In this document: positions 1 through 7,980 of the stretch, one piece after another | Layout of the letters: each line of letters begins with the position of its first letter | How positions within the stretch are numbered: position 1 is the first letter of the stretch | IMG/VR virus record: IMGVR_UViG_3300035010_000006 | Location: 1 to 49,846 of that record | Source of the DNA: a virus | DNA length: 49,846 bases | Reading direction: 5' to 3' (one strand) | The notes under the pieces: model-generated | What the model was told of the DNA's origin: nothing | The model's database searches: none | What the model saw: the letters and a program-made list of their open reading frames with translations, nothing else | Position numbers and translations under genes: made by a program

Positions 1-309
1 ATGGAGAACCGGATCAAGGAATGCCAGCTCGATCTGTTCGCAGCCCGCGCCTCGGCCGCCACCATGCGCGCCAACCAGCTCCGCCTCTGGTTCGCCTCCA
101 TGACCTATGTTGTGCTCTGCGCGCTCCGCCGCATCGGCCTCGCGCACACCCAGTTCGCAGAGGCCACCCGCGGCAGGTTGCGTCTGGCCTTGATCGGCGC
201 CCAGGTCCGACGCTCCGTCCGGCGCATCGCCATCGCCATGGCGTCGGGCCACCCCTTCCAGGACGAGTTCGCCCTCGCCCATGCGCGATTGGCCGCCGCG
301 GCGCCCTGA
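1..309 (+). CDS. IS1380-family transposase, C-terminal fragment
   Basis: The protein matches the end of IS1380-family DDE transposases as I know them: the opening MENRIKECQLDLF and the block MRANQLRLWFASM are hallmarks of the family's C-terminus, followed by an Arg-rich tail that ends in the usual way. The first codon is an internal methionine and the gene runs off the left edge of the window, so the catalytic core is not visible. It marks the right side of an insertion sequence lying upstream of the Argonaute-like gene. Whether the full element is intact cannot be seen here. Confidence 0.8.
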   Translation: MENRIKECQLDLFAARASAATMRANQLRLWFASMTYVVLCALRRIGLAHTQFAEATRGRLRLALIGAQVRRSVRRIAIAMASGHPFQDEFALAHARLAAAAP

Positions 310-488
310 CGAACCAGACACCGCAAGCCGCCTTCGCCCCCGAACAACGCCGCCCAGCAGGCGGCAACGGGAGCGCTCGGCTGCCGCAGGCAGCCGCTGC
401 CGATCGGACGACCTCAACGCGCCGCCCCATGCCCATCGAGGGCCGAATACCCACCCCCACCGTGCACTGGTGAGAATTCCGGGCTAAG
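1..488 (+). mobile_element. Right end of an IS1380-family insertion sequence
   Basis: Beyond the transposase stop at 309 lies a non-coding tail. At 467-488 the sequence CTGGTGAGAATTCCGGGCTA, continuing AG, closely resembles the terminal inverted repeat I remember for IS1380 elements (CTGGTGAGAAATCCGGGCTA). I therefore place the right end at about 488. The left end and the target duplication lie outside the window. The exact boundary is inferred. Confidence 0.6.
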
Positions 489-698
489 CGGGCCTGTTGC
501 AGACCTCAGCGCCTGGCGGTGTCACAGCCTCCCGACATCGAGCCTAGTTATGCGCTCGGTCATCTTGTCCCATTCACCGTGAATACGAGCAGGCCCCGGG
601 TGTTTGAGCGGATTCCACTGGCCGAATCGGCGCAGCGTATGTGAGCTTCCATACCTTCATCGGATCGTATCCAGTCGAGCCGACCTCGTCGTCTGGTC
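489..698. other. Gap between IS end and Argonaute-like gene; small palindrome
   Basis: No convincing gene is present. A perfect inverted repeat, ATTCAC-C-GTGAAT, lies at 572-584, about 115 bp before the start of the Argonaute-like gene, and could be an operator. I see no good -35/-10 pair with normal spacing. Because an IS end sits at 488, an outward-reading IS promoter could also drive the downstream gene; this is a guess. Confidence 0.25.
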
Positions 699-3600
699 AT
701 GCCCTCGAGACCAAGCGCCATGTCATCGTCGCCTTCGGACGCGAGTGCCGTCCCGTCGCCTCGCGCGATCTATGATGATCCGCAGGCGCACCTCGCTTTC
801 ATTAGCGCAGCGACCGACGAGGCGTGCGAGGGGCAGCACTTTGACCGCAAGGAAGTCCCGCGACCGCGACAAGGCAACGATGGATGCGCACCTTCTGATG
901 TCAAGAAGATCAAAGAGATTGTGCAGGAGACGGTGTCCGCCTTCTCCAACGCGAGCGGCGGCGTTCTTGTCCTCGGCGTTTCGAAGGCGGGCGAGTTGCT
1001 CGGCGTGGACCACCTGAGCGAGAGCCAGCTCAACGACATCCTACGCCTGGATCATCTGCTGGTCGGACACAACTGCGCCACGCGGATGGCCGACGTGAAG
1101 GGGCCGCACGGACCGGCAGTCAAACTTGCCCTCTTCCACGCACGGCCACCGGAACGCACCATTTGCGAGGAACTCGGCGGTGCCCGACGCGCCTGGGTTC
1201 GCTCGGGACGACAGAACCTCCCGCTCGTCGGCCTCCCGCGCGAGCAACTCGAGCGCGACCGTCGGGTCGTCGACCTGGGATCGCGCGAAGCCTGTCCGTT
1301 CGACATACGGGAACTGGACGACGGTGTCTTCCGTGAGTTCGCCTCGGGGAGAACGAACGGCTCCGCACCGCTCGACCCGACAGATTTACTATACCAGGTC
1401 GGTGCAACACTGCGCGACGACCAGGGCCGCTTCACGCTGAGCCACTCGGGGCTGCTCTTTTTCGCGGCGAACCCGCAGCGGATCCTCCCGCATGCCTATA
1501 TCCGCCTCATGCGCTTCGGCGTCCCGATAGCTGAGCGCGACCGACAGCGCTTGCCGGACGCCCAGCGTGACTTTAGCGGCCCCGTAACAAAGCAAATCCA
1601 GGATCTGAGGGCCTTCATCGCCGAGTCCGCATTTTTTAAGACGTATCAGATCCGAGAGACAGCCGGGGGTTTTCGGGAAGAACCCGAGCTACCTCCGATC
1701 GCCGTTGATGAAGCCATCGTCAACGCGGTCGTGCACCGCGATTACGCGGTAACACTGCCTATCGAATGCGAAAAATACACCGATGCCCTGGTCGTACGCA
1801 GTCCCGGGCCCATCCTTCAGCCCCGCAACGTCCCAGAGCGATTCTCCTTGCGCGATGTCCGACTGGACCATTTGCCACGCAACCCGAGGCTAGTGGATTG
1901 GCTCCGCTCGGTACGTGATGCGAAGGGAAGCCCGTTCATCCAGGCACGCCGCGAAGGTACGACCCGAATGCTGGCAGAGATGCAGGCGCTCGGCCTGCCT
2001 GCCCCCGAGTACTCGTCGGGGCCGGTCCTCACGGAGGTTGTGCTCCAAAGCGACGCGCCGCGGCGGGAGGCCTCGTTTGCCAAGGCGGCCGCGGGGCGAG
2101 CGCCCGCGCCCATCACGGAGCACACTAATCTGTTTCCGCTGACCTGCCGCACGCTGGACCTTGCTCCCGATAGTCGTCGCCGCGAAGCCATTCAGGCGCT
2201 CAAAGACAAGTTGCGGGCATCCGGCTGGTTCATAGACGTGGCACGGTTCGGCGAGGTGATCGCCCACCGCCGCGGCTCAGAAATTACGGCCCCCGAAGCA
2301 GTGTCCCGCATCGTGCGCATCTACCCAGCCTGCGCGTTCCAAATCCGTGCTTATGGCTGCCACGCCTACCTGGCCATCGATCCCACGGCCGTCGTGCAGA
2401 GCGTCATGACCCTCCCGACCGCGCTCCGCTCGTTCGATGCGGGTAGACTAGCAGGTCTCTCTGCCTACGCTGATTGTGGACCTGATTTGGGAGGATGGCA
2501 GCGCGTGCGTCTTGTCGCACCTGCTCCGGATCTCTCGCGCGTTCTGCTGACCAGCGAGCCAAGCCGCGAGGAGGTTGTGCCGTCGTCCCGCGTCATTCCG
2601 AAGCTGCCGAGAGTTTTCATTGAGGAAGCCCTGCGGCAAGGCGGTTTGACCTATGATCTCACGCGCGAGGAGCGCCGTGCTCTTCCCGGTGCAACGGGCG
2701 GTGCGGCGCGCGCTCGCGCGGCTCAAACGGCCGATATCGCCACGTACCTGGCGCAAGACGTCTTTCCGCTCCTGATCGCCGGCGGAGAAGTGGTCCTGTC
2801 ACTCGATGTGATGACGCTCTCGCCCAGACCAGACGGTCCCCACACCATGCGTGTGGAGGGCCTCCGTGAACCTGAAGTGGCGTTCGGCGGAGAACATGCC
2901 AGCCCGGACATTCGAGACGGTATCGCCCGTCACGGCTCCTACGGGCGCGACCGGCGGGAAATCGAAATTGTGCCGGTCTGCGCCCCAGAGCACGTGGAGG
3001 GAATGAGGGCGCTGATCCAACGCATCCAGGCAGGGCGCTTCAAGTATCGCGGTGCAGAGAAGACGTTTAGCGCGCGACTGACCTACCGTGCGATTATGCC
3101 CGTTGCACCCGAGTTGGCTGGGTCGGAATGCGAACGCCTGCTTGCCGAGCACCCAGACTGGCGAGGCGCAACAGACCTACCACGCATCTTCCTGGTGCAC
3201 TGTCCCGAAGCTGGCAGGGCAGCCGACGACGAGACCGGTCCCTACTACACCGTAAAGCGGGTACTGCTTGAGGCAGGCGTGCCGTGCCAAATGGTCGACA
3301 CGCCTACGCTCCAGAACCCGGACTACAAGGACCTGAACCTGGCGCTCAATATCGTCGCGAAGTGCGGGGTCGTGCCCTGGGTCCTTCCGCAATCGATGCC
3401 AGACGCCGACTTCTTCATCGGTCTGTCCCACACCCAGAGTCGCCAAGGCGGCCCCGCCTCGCGTCAGATGGGCTTCGCCAACGTGTTCGACGAGTTCGGC
3501 CGATGGAGATTCTACTCCGGTGGAACCCAGGCTTTCTCCTACGAGGCGCGCGCCCAGCATTACGGCGCCCTCGTCCGGGACACGCTTGGGCGCCTGAACC

Positions 3601-4124
3601 TCCGCGACGACCCATCCGTCGTTTTCCATACATCGGCGAAGTTTTCGCGCGACGACCGCGACGCGGTGCTCCGCGCTGCGCGAGCAGTTCGACCGCGAGG
3701 GACTTTCGTCTTCGTCTGGATCAACACGCAACATCACGTGAGGCTCTACGATGACCGCCCAGAGACGGACGGAAGTCTTGCACGAGGTCGCTACGCTGTC
3801 GCGTCGCCGAATCAGGCTTATCTGTCAACGACGGGTTACAATCCGTACCGCCGGTCTCTCGGCGCCCCCCGTGCGCTGGAACTGAACGTGCGAGTAGAGC
3901 GCCCGCCCGGGGTACCTGCGGGTCCGCCCGACCTCAGGGCCGCGGCGGTGCAGATTCTAAGCCTGACTAAGCTGAACTGGGCGTCAAGCGACGCCCTGTG
4001 CGCCGAACCAATCACGACCAAATACGCGGGGGACATCGCTTACTTGACGGCCGCGTTCCTGAGACAGGGTGGCTCATCCTTCGTGCTTCATCCTGTTCTG
4101 GAGCGCACGCCTTGGTTTCTGTAG
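699..4124 (+). CDS. AlbA_2/Schlafen-ATPase-Argonaute fusion protein (nuclease-dead PIWI)
   Basis: A 1141-residue fusion. Residues ~30-170 form an AlbA_2 (Schlafen-like) domain, with E44-x4-D49-x-K51 and NASGGVLVLGV. Residues ~200-450 resemble the ATPase-like part of AlbA_2 proteins, with an N-box (EAIVNAVVHRDY, 338-349) and RSPGPI. Residues ~470-720 look like Argonaute N/L1/L2 (APAZ-like). The MID begins after GLREPEVAFG and holds Y849, K853, Q864 and K888, the spacing of a YK-type 5'-phosphate pocket; AKCGVVPWVL is typical. In PIWI, S910 (FIGLS) and S979 (FHTSAKF) replace the first and third catalytic Asp, so cleavage is unlikely. The end, LTKLNWASSDALCAEPIT, is a standard PIWI C-terminus. 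By analogy with short Argonaute systems, guide-directed target recognition may switch on the N-terminal effector; that is inference. ATG 720 is an alternative start. GC is lower than in the phage genes (one counted line, 38 of 60). Confidence 0.85.
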   Translation: MPSRPSAMSSSPSDASAVPSPRAIYDDPQAHLAFISAATDEACEGQHFDRKEVPRPRQGNDGCAPSDVKKIKEIVQETVSAFSNASGGVLVLGVSKAGELLGVDHLSESQLNDILRLDHLLVGHNCATRMADVKGPHGPAVKLALFHARPPERTICEELGGARRAWVRSGRQNLPLVGLPREQLERDRRVVDLGSREACPFDIRELDDGVFREFASGRTNGSAPLDPTDLLYQVGATLRDDQGRFTLSHSGLLFFAANPQRILPHAYIRLMRFGVPIAERDRQRLPDAQRDFSGPVTKQIQDLRAFIAESAFFKTYQIRETAGGFREEPELPPIAVDEAIVNAVVHRDYAVTLPIECEKYTDALVVRSPGPILQPRNVPERFSLRDVRLDHLPRNPRLVDWLRSVRDAKGSPFIQARREGTTRMLAEMQALGLPAPEYSSGPVLTEVVLQSDAPRREASFAKAAAGRAPAPITEHTNLFPLTCRTLDLAPDSRRREAIQALKDKLRASGWFIDVARFGEVIAHRRGSEITAPEAVSRIVRIYPACAFQIRAYGCHAYLAIDPTAVVQSVMTLPTALRSFDAGRLAGLSAYADCGPDLGGWQRVRLVAPAPDLSRVLLTSEPSREEVVPSSRVIPKLPRVFIEEALRQGGLTYDLTREERRALPGATGGAARARAAQTADIATYLAQDVFPLLIAGGEVVLSLDVMTLSPRPDGPHTMRVEGLREPEVAFGGEHASPDIRDGIARHGSYGRDRREIEIVPVCAPEHVEGMRALIQRIQAGRFKYRGAEKTFSARLTYRAIMPVAPELAGSECERLLAEHPDWRGATDLPRIFLVHCPEAGRAADDETGPYYTVKRVLLEAGVPCQMVDTPTLQNPDYKDLNLALNIVAKCGVVPWVLPQSMPDADFFIGLSHTQSRQGGPASRQMGFANVFDEFGRWRFYSGGTQAFSYEARAQHYGALVRDTLGRLNLRDDPSVVFHTSAKFSRDDRDAVLRAARAVRPRGTFVFVWINTQHHVRLYDDRPETDGSLARGRYAVASPNQAYLSTTGYNPYRRSLGAPRALELNVRVERPPGVPAGPPDLRAAAVQILSLTKLNWASSDALCAEPITTKYAGDIAYLTAAFLRQGGSSFVLHPVLERTPWFL

Positions 4125-4206
4125 GCCCCTCGAAGGTGCATGGCCATGAACGGCAGCATCTTCGATTCAGAGTCTCCTGGCACACAAGAAGAGTCTTTCC
4201 GCTCCT

Positions 4207-4581
4207 CTATAAAAGACGTCCCGATTGTAGTCGCCAATCGGTAGGGAAAGGTCGCAACAAGTCGGAAAGGCCCATAGCGGTAGGCTGCCTGCCGTCAAGG
4301 ATCGCTTCCACGAGGACGGGCGCGAGCAAGGTCAGGCGGAGAACGCGCGAGACATAGGACGAGTTGATCTTCTCGGCCGCGGCAAGCTCGCTGATCGTGG
4401 CGAACCGCCCCGACTCTAGCATCCGCCGCCACCGGAACGCCCGCGCCACTGCCTTGATGAGTGTGATGTCCTGCCGGCGCTCCAGCGCCAGCACGCCGGG
4501 CGTGACCATCGCCTTCCGCCCGCCCCGCGGCTTCACACGAAGCGGGATGACCACCGTGAGGGTCTGCGTCGCCTCACTCAT
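4207..4581 (-). CDS. Recombinase-associated HTH protein
   Basis: 124 residues, starting MSEATQTLTVVIP. The ATG lies inside the ATGA that ends the recombinase gene (4-bp overlap), which fixes the start. Residues ~65-110 contain a ParB/KorB-like helix-turn-helix segment (ISELAAAEKINSSYVSRVLR) followed by LAPVLVEAILDGRQP, the usual ending of small proteins encoded after serine recombinases of this type. A role in DNA binding or control of recombination is inferred from that company. It is the last gene of the four-gene minus-strand cassette, and its stop lies 83 bp from the end of the Argonaute-like gene, so the two genes converge. Confidence 0.75.
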   Translation of the reverse strand: MSEATQTLTVVIPLRVKPRGGRKAMVTPGVLALERRQDITLIKAVARAFRWRRMLESGRFATISELAAAEKINSSYVSRVLRLTLLAPVLVEAILDGRQPTAMGLSDLLRPFPTDWRLQSGRLL

Positions 4582-5930
4582 GCTGCCGCCCTCCCGGCCT
4601 CGGGCTCTCGGCCGGCAAGATCCCGCACCAGGCTGCCGAGCCCGTCCAGCCGCAGCCGTACCGCGGCGCCCTCGGCCCGGACGTCGACGCGGTCTACCAG
4701 CAGCCTCACGATGCGCGTCCGCTCGGCGGGAAAGAGCTCGTCCCACAGAGGCTCAATCCGCTCCAGCGCCAGCAGCACCTCCTGCTCAGTGACCTCCGGC
4801 GCCGTCGCGCGCGCCGCCCGCCAGGTGCCGACCACCATCTCGGGCTGCCGCAGCAGCGTGCGGACCTGCGCGACCACCGCCGCCTCGATTTCGCCGGCCG
4901 GCAGCCGCGCGATCGCCGGCCGCTCCGTCGCGCCGCCCTTCAGCACCGCCTGGCTGACATAGTAGCGGTACATCTGCCCGCCCCGGCCGCGGCTGTGGTT
5001 CGGCGACATGGCGCGGCCATCGCTGTCGAAGATCAGCCCGCGCAGGAGCGGCGCGGTGGTGTTCCGCGTCCGGTTGACCCGCACCCGCGGGCTGACCTGC
5101 AGGACGGAGTGCACCGCGTCCCACTGAGCCTGGGTGACGATGGCGTCGTGCTCGCCGGGATAGGCCGTGCCCTTGTGCACCGCCTCGCCGAGGTACACGC
5201 GGTTGCTGAGGATGCGGTAGACGTCGCTCTTGGTGAGCGGCCGGCCCCGCTTCGTCGTGGCGCCCTCGGCGCGCAGCATCTGCACCAGCCGCGTGCAGGA
5301 CTCCATCTCGACGAAGCCGGTGAAGATCCGCCGCACCAGAACCGCCTCGGCGTCGTTGATAACCAGCTTGCGCTCGCGCACGTCGTAGCCGAGCGGCACA
5401 TAGCCGCCCATCCACAGGCCGCGCTTGCGCGACGCCGCCACCTTGTCGCGGATCCGCTCGCCAATGACCTCTCTTTCAAATTGAGCAAAGCTGAGCAGGA
5501 TGTTCAGCGTCAGCCGGCCCATGCTGGTGGTGGTGTTGAACGACTGAGTGACAGACACAAAGGTCACGTAGTTCGCGTCGAACACCTCGACCAGCTTTGT
5601 GAAATCCACCAGCGAGCGGCTGAGGCGATCGATCTTGTAGACCACAACAACATCGACCAGCCCCTCCTGGATGTCAGCGACGAGGCGCTTCAAGGCGGGG
5701 CGCTCTAACGTCCCGCCAGAGATGCCACCATCGTCGTAGCGCTCGCGCACCAGCACCCAGCCCTCGGCGCGCTGGCTGGCGATGAAGGCCTCACAGGCCT
5801 CGCGCTGGGCGTCGAGGGAGTTGAACTCCATGTCGAGGCCTTCCTCGCTCGACTTCCGGGTATAGACCGCACAGCGTAGCTTCCGCACGGTCGCTGGCGT
5901 CGCGCCGGCCTGCTTCGTGTCCCGCTTCAT
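4578..5930 (-). CDS. Large serine recombinase
   Basis: 450 residues. The N-terminal resolvase domain has the catalytic motif AVYTRKSSEEG with nucleophile S27, then YDDGGISGG and the KIDRLSRS block. The recombinase domain (~190-300) holds GYDVRERKLVINDAEA and YRILSNRVYLGEAVHKG. The zinc-ribbon cysteines usual in large serine recombinases are absent: the segment reads LIFDSDGRAMSPNHS where relatives have CxxC, a variant I associate with this DUF2924-linked subfamily. The start ATG at 5930 overlaps the DUF2924 stop by 4 bp. It is the only integrase-like gene in the window, so it may integrate the prophage, or this may be a separate mobile cassette. It should catalyse site-specific DNA strand exchange through a 5'-phosphoserine link. 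Confidence 0.92.
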   Translation of the reverse strand: MKRDTKQAGATPATVRKLRCAVYTRKSSEEGLDMEFNSLDAQREACEAFIASQRAEGWVLVRERYDDGGISGGTLERPALKRLVADIQEGLVDVVVVYKIDRLSRSLVDFTKLVEVFDANYVTFVSVTQSFNTTTSMGRLTLNILLSFAQFEREVIGERIRDKVAASRKRGLWMGGYVPLGYDVRERKLVINDAEAVLVRRIFTGFVEMESCTRLVQMLRAEGATTKRGRPLTKSDVYRILSNRVYLGEAVHKGTAYPGEHDAIVTQAQWDAVHSVLQVSPRVRVNRTRNTTAPLLRGLIFDSDGRAMSPNHSRGRGGQMYRYYVSQAVLKGGATERPAIARLPAGEIEAAVVAQVRTLLRQPEMVVGTWRAARATAPEVTEQEVLLALERIEPLWDELFPAERTRIVRLLVDRVDVRAEGAAVRLRLDGLGSLVRDLAGREPEAGRAAA

Positions 5931-6427
5931 GCAGCGCTCCGGCTCGGGCGCAGCCCGAAGAACACCCGCCCGCTCCAGCGCGTGCCGGTGATCGCGCGCG
6001 CGATGGCGGAAAGCGACTGGTAGGGCTGGCCCCCGTACTCGTAGCCGGCGCGCGTGACGGTCACCACGTGCTCGACGCCCTGGTACTCGCGGATCAGCTG
6101 TGTCCCGGCGATCGGCTTGTCGTCGCCGCGCATGCGGCGAACGGTGACCTTCCCGCCGTCGAGCTGCTCGCCGAGCGCCTCGAGGCGGGCCAGCGTCTCG
6201 GGCTTCAGGCCGCCATAGGCGAGCTCCTGGACGCGATAGGCCAAGCGGCTTTCCAGGAAGCGCCGGTTGTAGGGCGGCGGCTCGGTGCCGAAGAGCTCCC
6301 GCCACTGCTGCTTCAGCGCCGGCGTGGCGGCGGTCTTCAGGGCGGCAAGCCGGCCGAGCACGTCGGCGGGCGGGATTGCCGGCGCCGTGAAGGTCGGCGC
6401 GGCCTGGGTCTTTGTCTTCCTGGTCAT
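5927..6427 (-). CDS. DUF2924 family protein
   Basis: 166 residues. The features match DUF2924: WRELFGTEPPPYNRRFLESRLAYR near residues 42-65, then LIREYQGVEHVVTV and GYEYGGQPYQSLSAIARAITGTRWSG. It ends in the recombinase start (ATGA overlap at 5927-5930) and begins in the stop of the small upstream gene (6424-6427), so the genes are translationally coupled. DUF2924 genes repeatedly sit before serine recombinases in alphaproteobacterial phages. The biochemical role is unknown; a recombination accessory or DNA-binding role is a guess from context. Confidence 0.88.
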   Translation of the reverse strand: MTRKTKTQAAPTFTAPAIPPADVLGRLAALKTAATPALKQQWRELFGTEPPPYNRRFLESRLAYRVQELAYGGLKPETLARLEALGEQLDGGKVTVRRMRGDDKPIAGTQLIREYQGVEHVVTVTRAGYEYGGQPYQSLSAIARAITGTRWSGRVFFGLRPSRSAA

Positions 6428-6666
6428 GCATCTCTCCGGTTGGTCCGGTTCGCATGCAGGCGCTGGGGGGCAGAGAAGTGTAGCAACCTCTCTCCACGGT
6501 CCGCGGCGTCACGCGCGGCTTCCTGGGCAGCGCGGCTGCGCAGCCGCAGCAGGCCGCGGGCGAGGAGGTCGCAGACCTCGCGAAGATGGGGCTGGAGGTG
6601 GGGGTTGGCGGACGGTGGCACGGGCAATCGCAGGATCTCGGTCAGGGTTCGAGGCACCCTCCGCAC
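6424..6666 (-). CDS. Small conserved protein leading the recombinase cassette
   Basis: 80 residues, with a block (LREVCDLLARGLLRLRSRAAQ) and an ending, HANRTNRRDA, that I associate with short unnamed proteins in front of DUF2924 genes. Its stop overlaps the DUF2924 start by 4 bp. It has no domain I can name. The coupling and conserved position are the main reasons to accept it as real. An earlier or later start cannot be ruled out. Confidence 0.6.
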   Translation of the reverse strand: MRRVPRTLTEILRLPVPPSANPHLQPHLREVCDLLARGLLRLRSRAAQEAARDAADRGERLLHFSAPQRLHANRTNRRDA

Positions 6667-6711
6667 CTACTCGGATGCCGCGAGATCTGTCGGGGTCCAT
6701 CAACCACAGGC

Positions 6712-6739
6712 TTGAACGGAATAGGAACATTTCTATGCT
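6712..6739 (+). promoter_or_regulatory. Candidate promoter with overlapping operator
   Basis: TTGAAC (6712-6717), a 16-bp spacer and TATGCT (6734-6739) make a plausible sigma-70 promoter 45 bp before the gene at 6784. An imperfect inverted repeat, ATAGGAA-CA-TTTCTAT (6721-6736), overlaps the -10 and could bind a repressor. The site lies in the divergent gap between the minus-strand recombinase cassette and the plus-strand early genes, where a lysogeny control region would be expected. Confidence 0.35.
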
Positions 6740-6783
6740 TACGCCTGCGTCATCTTCGGCGCCCCCCAGCCCGGCAGACCCCC

Positions 6784-7980
6784 ATGGCGTCATTCAACCC
6801 CAAGAAATTCGCCGACCCTGACCGCCTGCGCGCCATCGCGCCGGCGCGACTCGCGGCGTTCATGGCGCCCTGGTGCGACTACCTCCGCGGCCGCGGCTTC
6901 GAGTTCCCCTCGTCGCCGCTCGTCGAGATCGACTTCGCCGGGCTCGCCGACATCCTGATGCGCCCGGACGCGGCGACGCCGGCCGACATGGTCGATGCCC
7001 TCTACTATGTGCACGAGACCGCAGGCGCGGAGGACATGGACCAGCTCCTTGCTGCCGTACGTGCGCGCGGCTTGGCGGTGGCCGACGACCCTGGGGCGAC
7101 GCCCATCGACTTGGCCATCGACGTGTGGCGCGCCGCGCCCGAGGTGGTCCGCGCCCACCATGCTGAAGCGATTGCCATGCGCCAGCAGAACTTCGAGTAT
7201 TTCGGGCCAACGAACCCGGTCCGCGGCGCGTTCCCCGCCATCGACACCGAGCTGCGCCAGCGCCTCGAGAGCGAGCTCGACGACTGGTTCGAGAGCCACC
7301 GGCGCGGGCGCGGCTGCCGGATGTTCGTCATCAGGCATCCTCCGATGACCTGGATCCTGGTGCGGCACGGGCTGCCGATGCGCCGGGAAGCCAGCCAGAA
7401 GGATGACGGCGGGGTCGGGACCGAGTTCTATCGCCCGCAGCGCCACGACGTGCTGATCTACGATGAGCGCAGTGGCGATATCGGGGTGCATGCCAACACG
7501 AAGGGTGAGCGGAACCTCTACCTGCGCACCCTTGGCCACCACCTGTTTTCCGGCGAGGAGCATTTCCAGACCGCCGGGCGGTTCACCCTCGATCCCCTGA
7601 TCGCGGACGGCCCGGAGGCGCTGAACGTCGAGGATGTCGACGGCATCAAGGCCGTGCGGCTCGTCGAATACCGTCGCTACTATGGCGGCGTGTATCGCGA
7701 GATGGAGATCCGGAAGGCCGAGGACGTCTTCGCGGCCCTGGCCGCCCGAAATATCCGCAGCCTGGCGGGCGGGAGGCTGAACAGCGCCACCTTCAAGGTG
7801 GCGTTCGAGGACTCGGAGAAGGAGCGGTCCGTCACCATCCGGCCCCCAGGAATCGCGCGCTATGAGCGCAACGACGACAGCGAGCTCATCGAGCGCTGGC
7901 TGCGCGCACGCGGCTTCATCCTTTCGGATCAGGGTGTCGATGACGATGAAGCCGCTACCGCTGTTCTGGAACGCGCTTGA
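6784..7980 (+). CDS. Unrecognised protein, first of an early gene pair
   Basis: 398 residues, starting MASFNPKKFADPDRLRAI. I do not recognise a family. The middle (~180-260) holds CRMFVIRHPPMTWILVRHG and a segment rich in charged and aromatic residues (YRPQRHDVLIYDERSGDIGV). There is no signal peptide or membrane helix. The ATG at 6784 is the first in a stretch that reads like protein; the open frame extends upstream to 6586, but that part lies opposite the recombinase cassette's first gene. Its last 41 bp overlap the next gene, so the two probably form one functional unit. It is the first plus-strand gene after the divergent control region. Confidence 0.7.
   Translation: MASFNPKKFADPDRLRAIAPARLAAFMAPWCDYLRGRGFEFPSSPLVEIDFAGLADILMRPDAATPADMVDALYYVHETAGAEDMDQLLAAVRARGLAVADDPGATPIDLAIDVWRAAPEVVRAHHAEAIAMRQQNFEYFGPTNPVRGAFPAIDTELRQRLESELDDWFESHRRGRGCRMFVIRHPPMTWILVRHGLPMRREASQKDDGGVGTEFYRPQRHDVLIYDERSGDIGVHANTKGERNLYLRTLGHHLFSGEEHFQTAGRFTLDPLIADGPEALNVEDVDGIKAVRLVEYRRYYGGVYREMEIRKAEDVFAALAARNIRSLAGGRLNSATFKVAFEDSEKERSVTIRPPGIARYERNDDSELIERWLRARGFILSDQGVDDDEAATAVLERA

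Noticed and set aside
699-4124. The large protein as a plain AlbA_2 transcription regulator
   Set aside because: Residues beyond ~470 match Argonaute MID and PIWI blocks, which ordinary AlbA_2 proteins do not have.
4125-4206. A possible attachment site or tRNA end between the Argonaute and recombinase genes
   Set aside because: I found no tRNA-like fold and no matching direct repeat elsewhere in the window that would define att sites.
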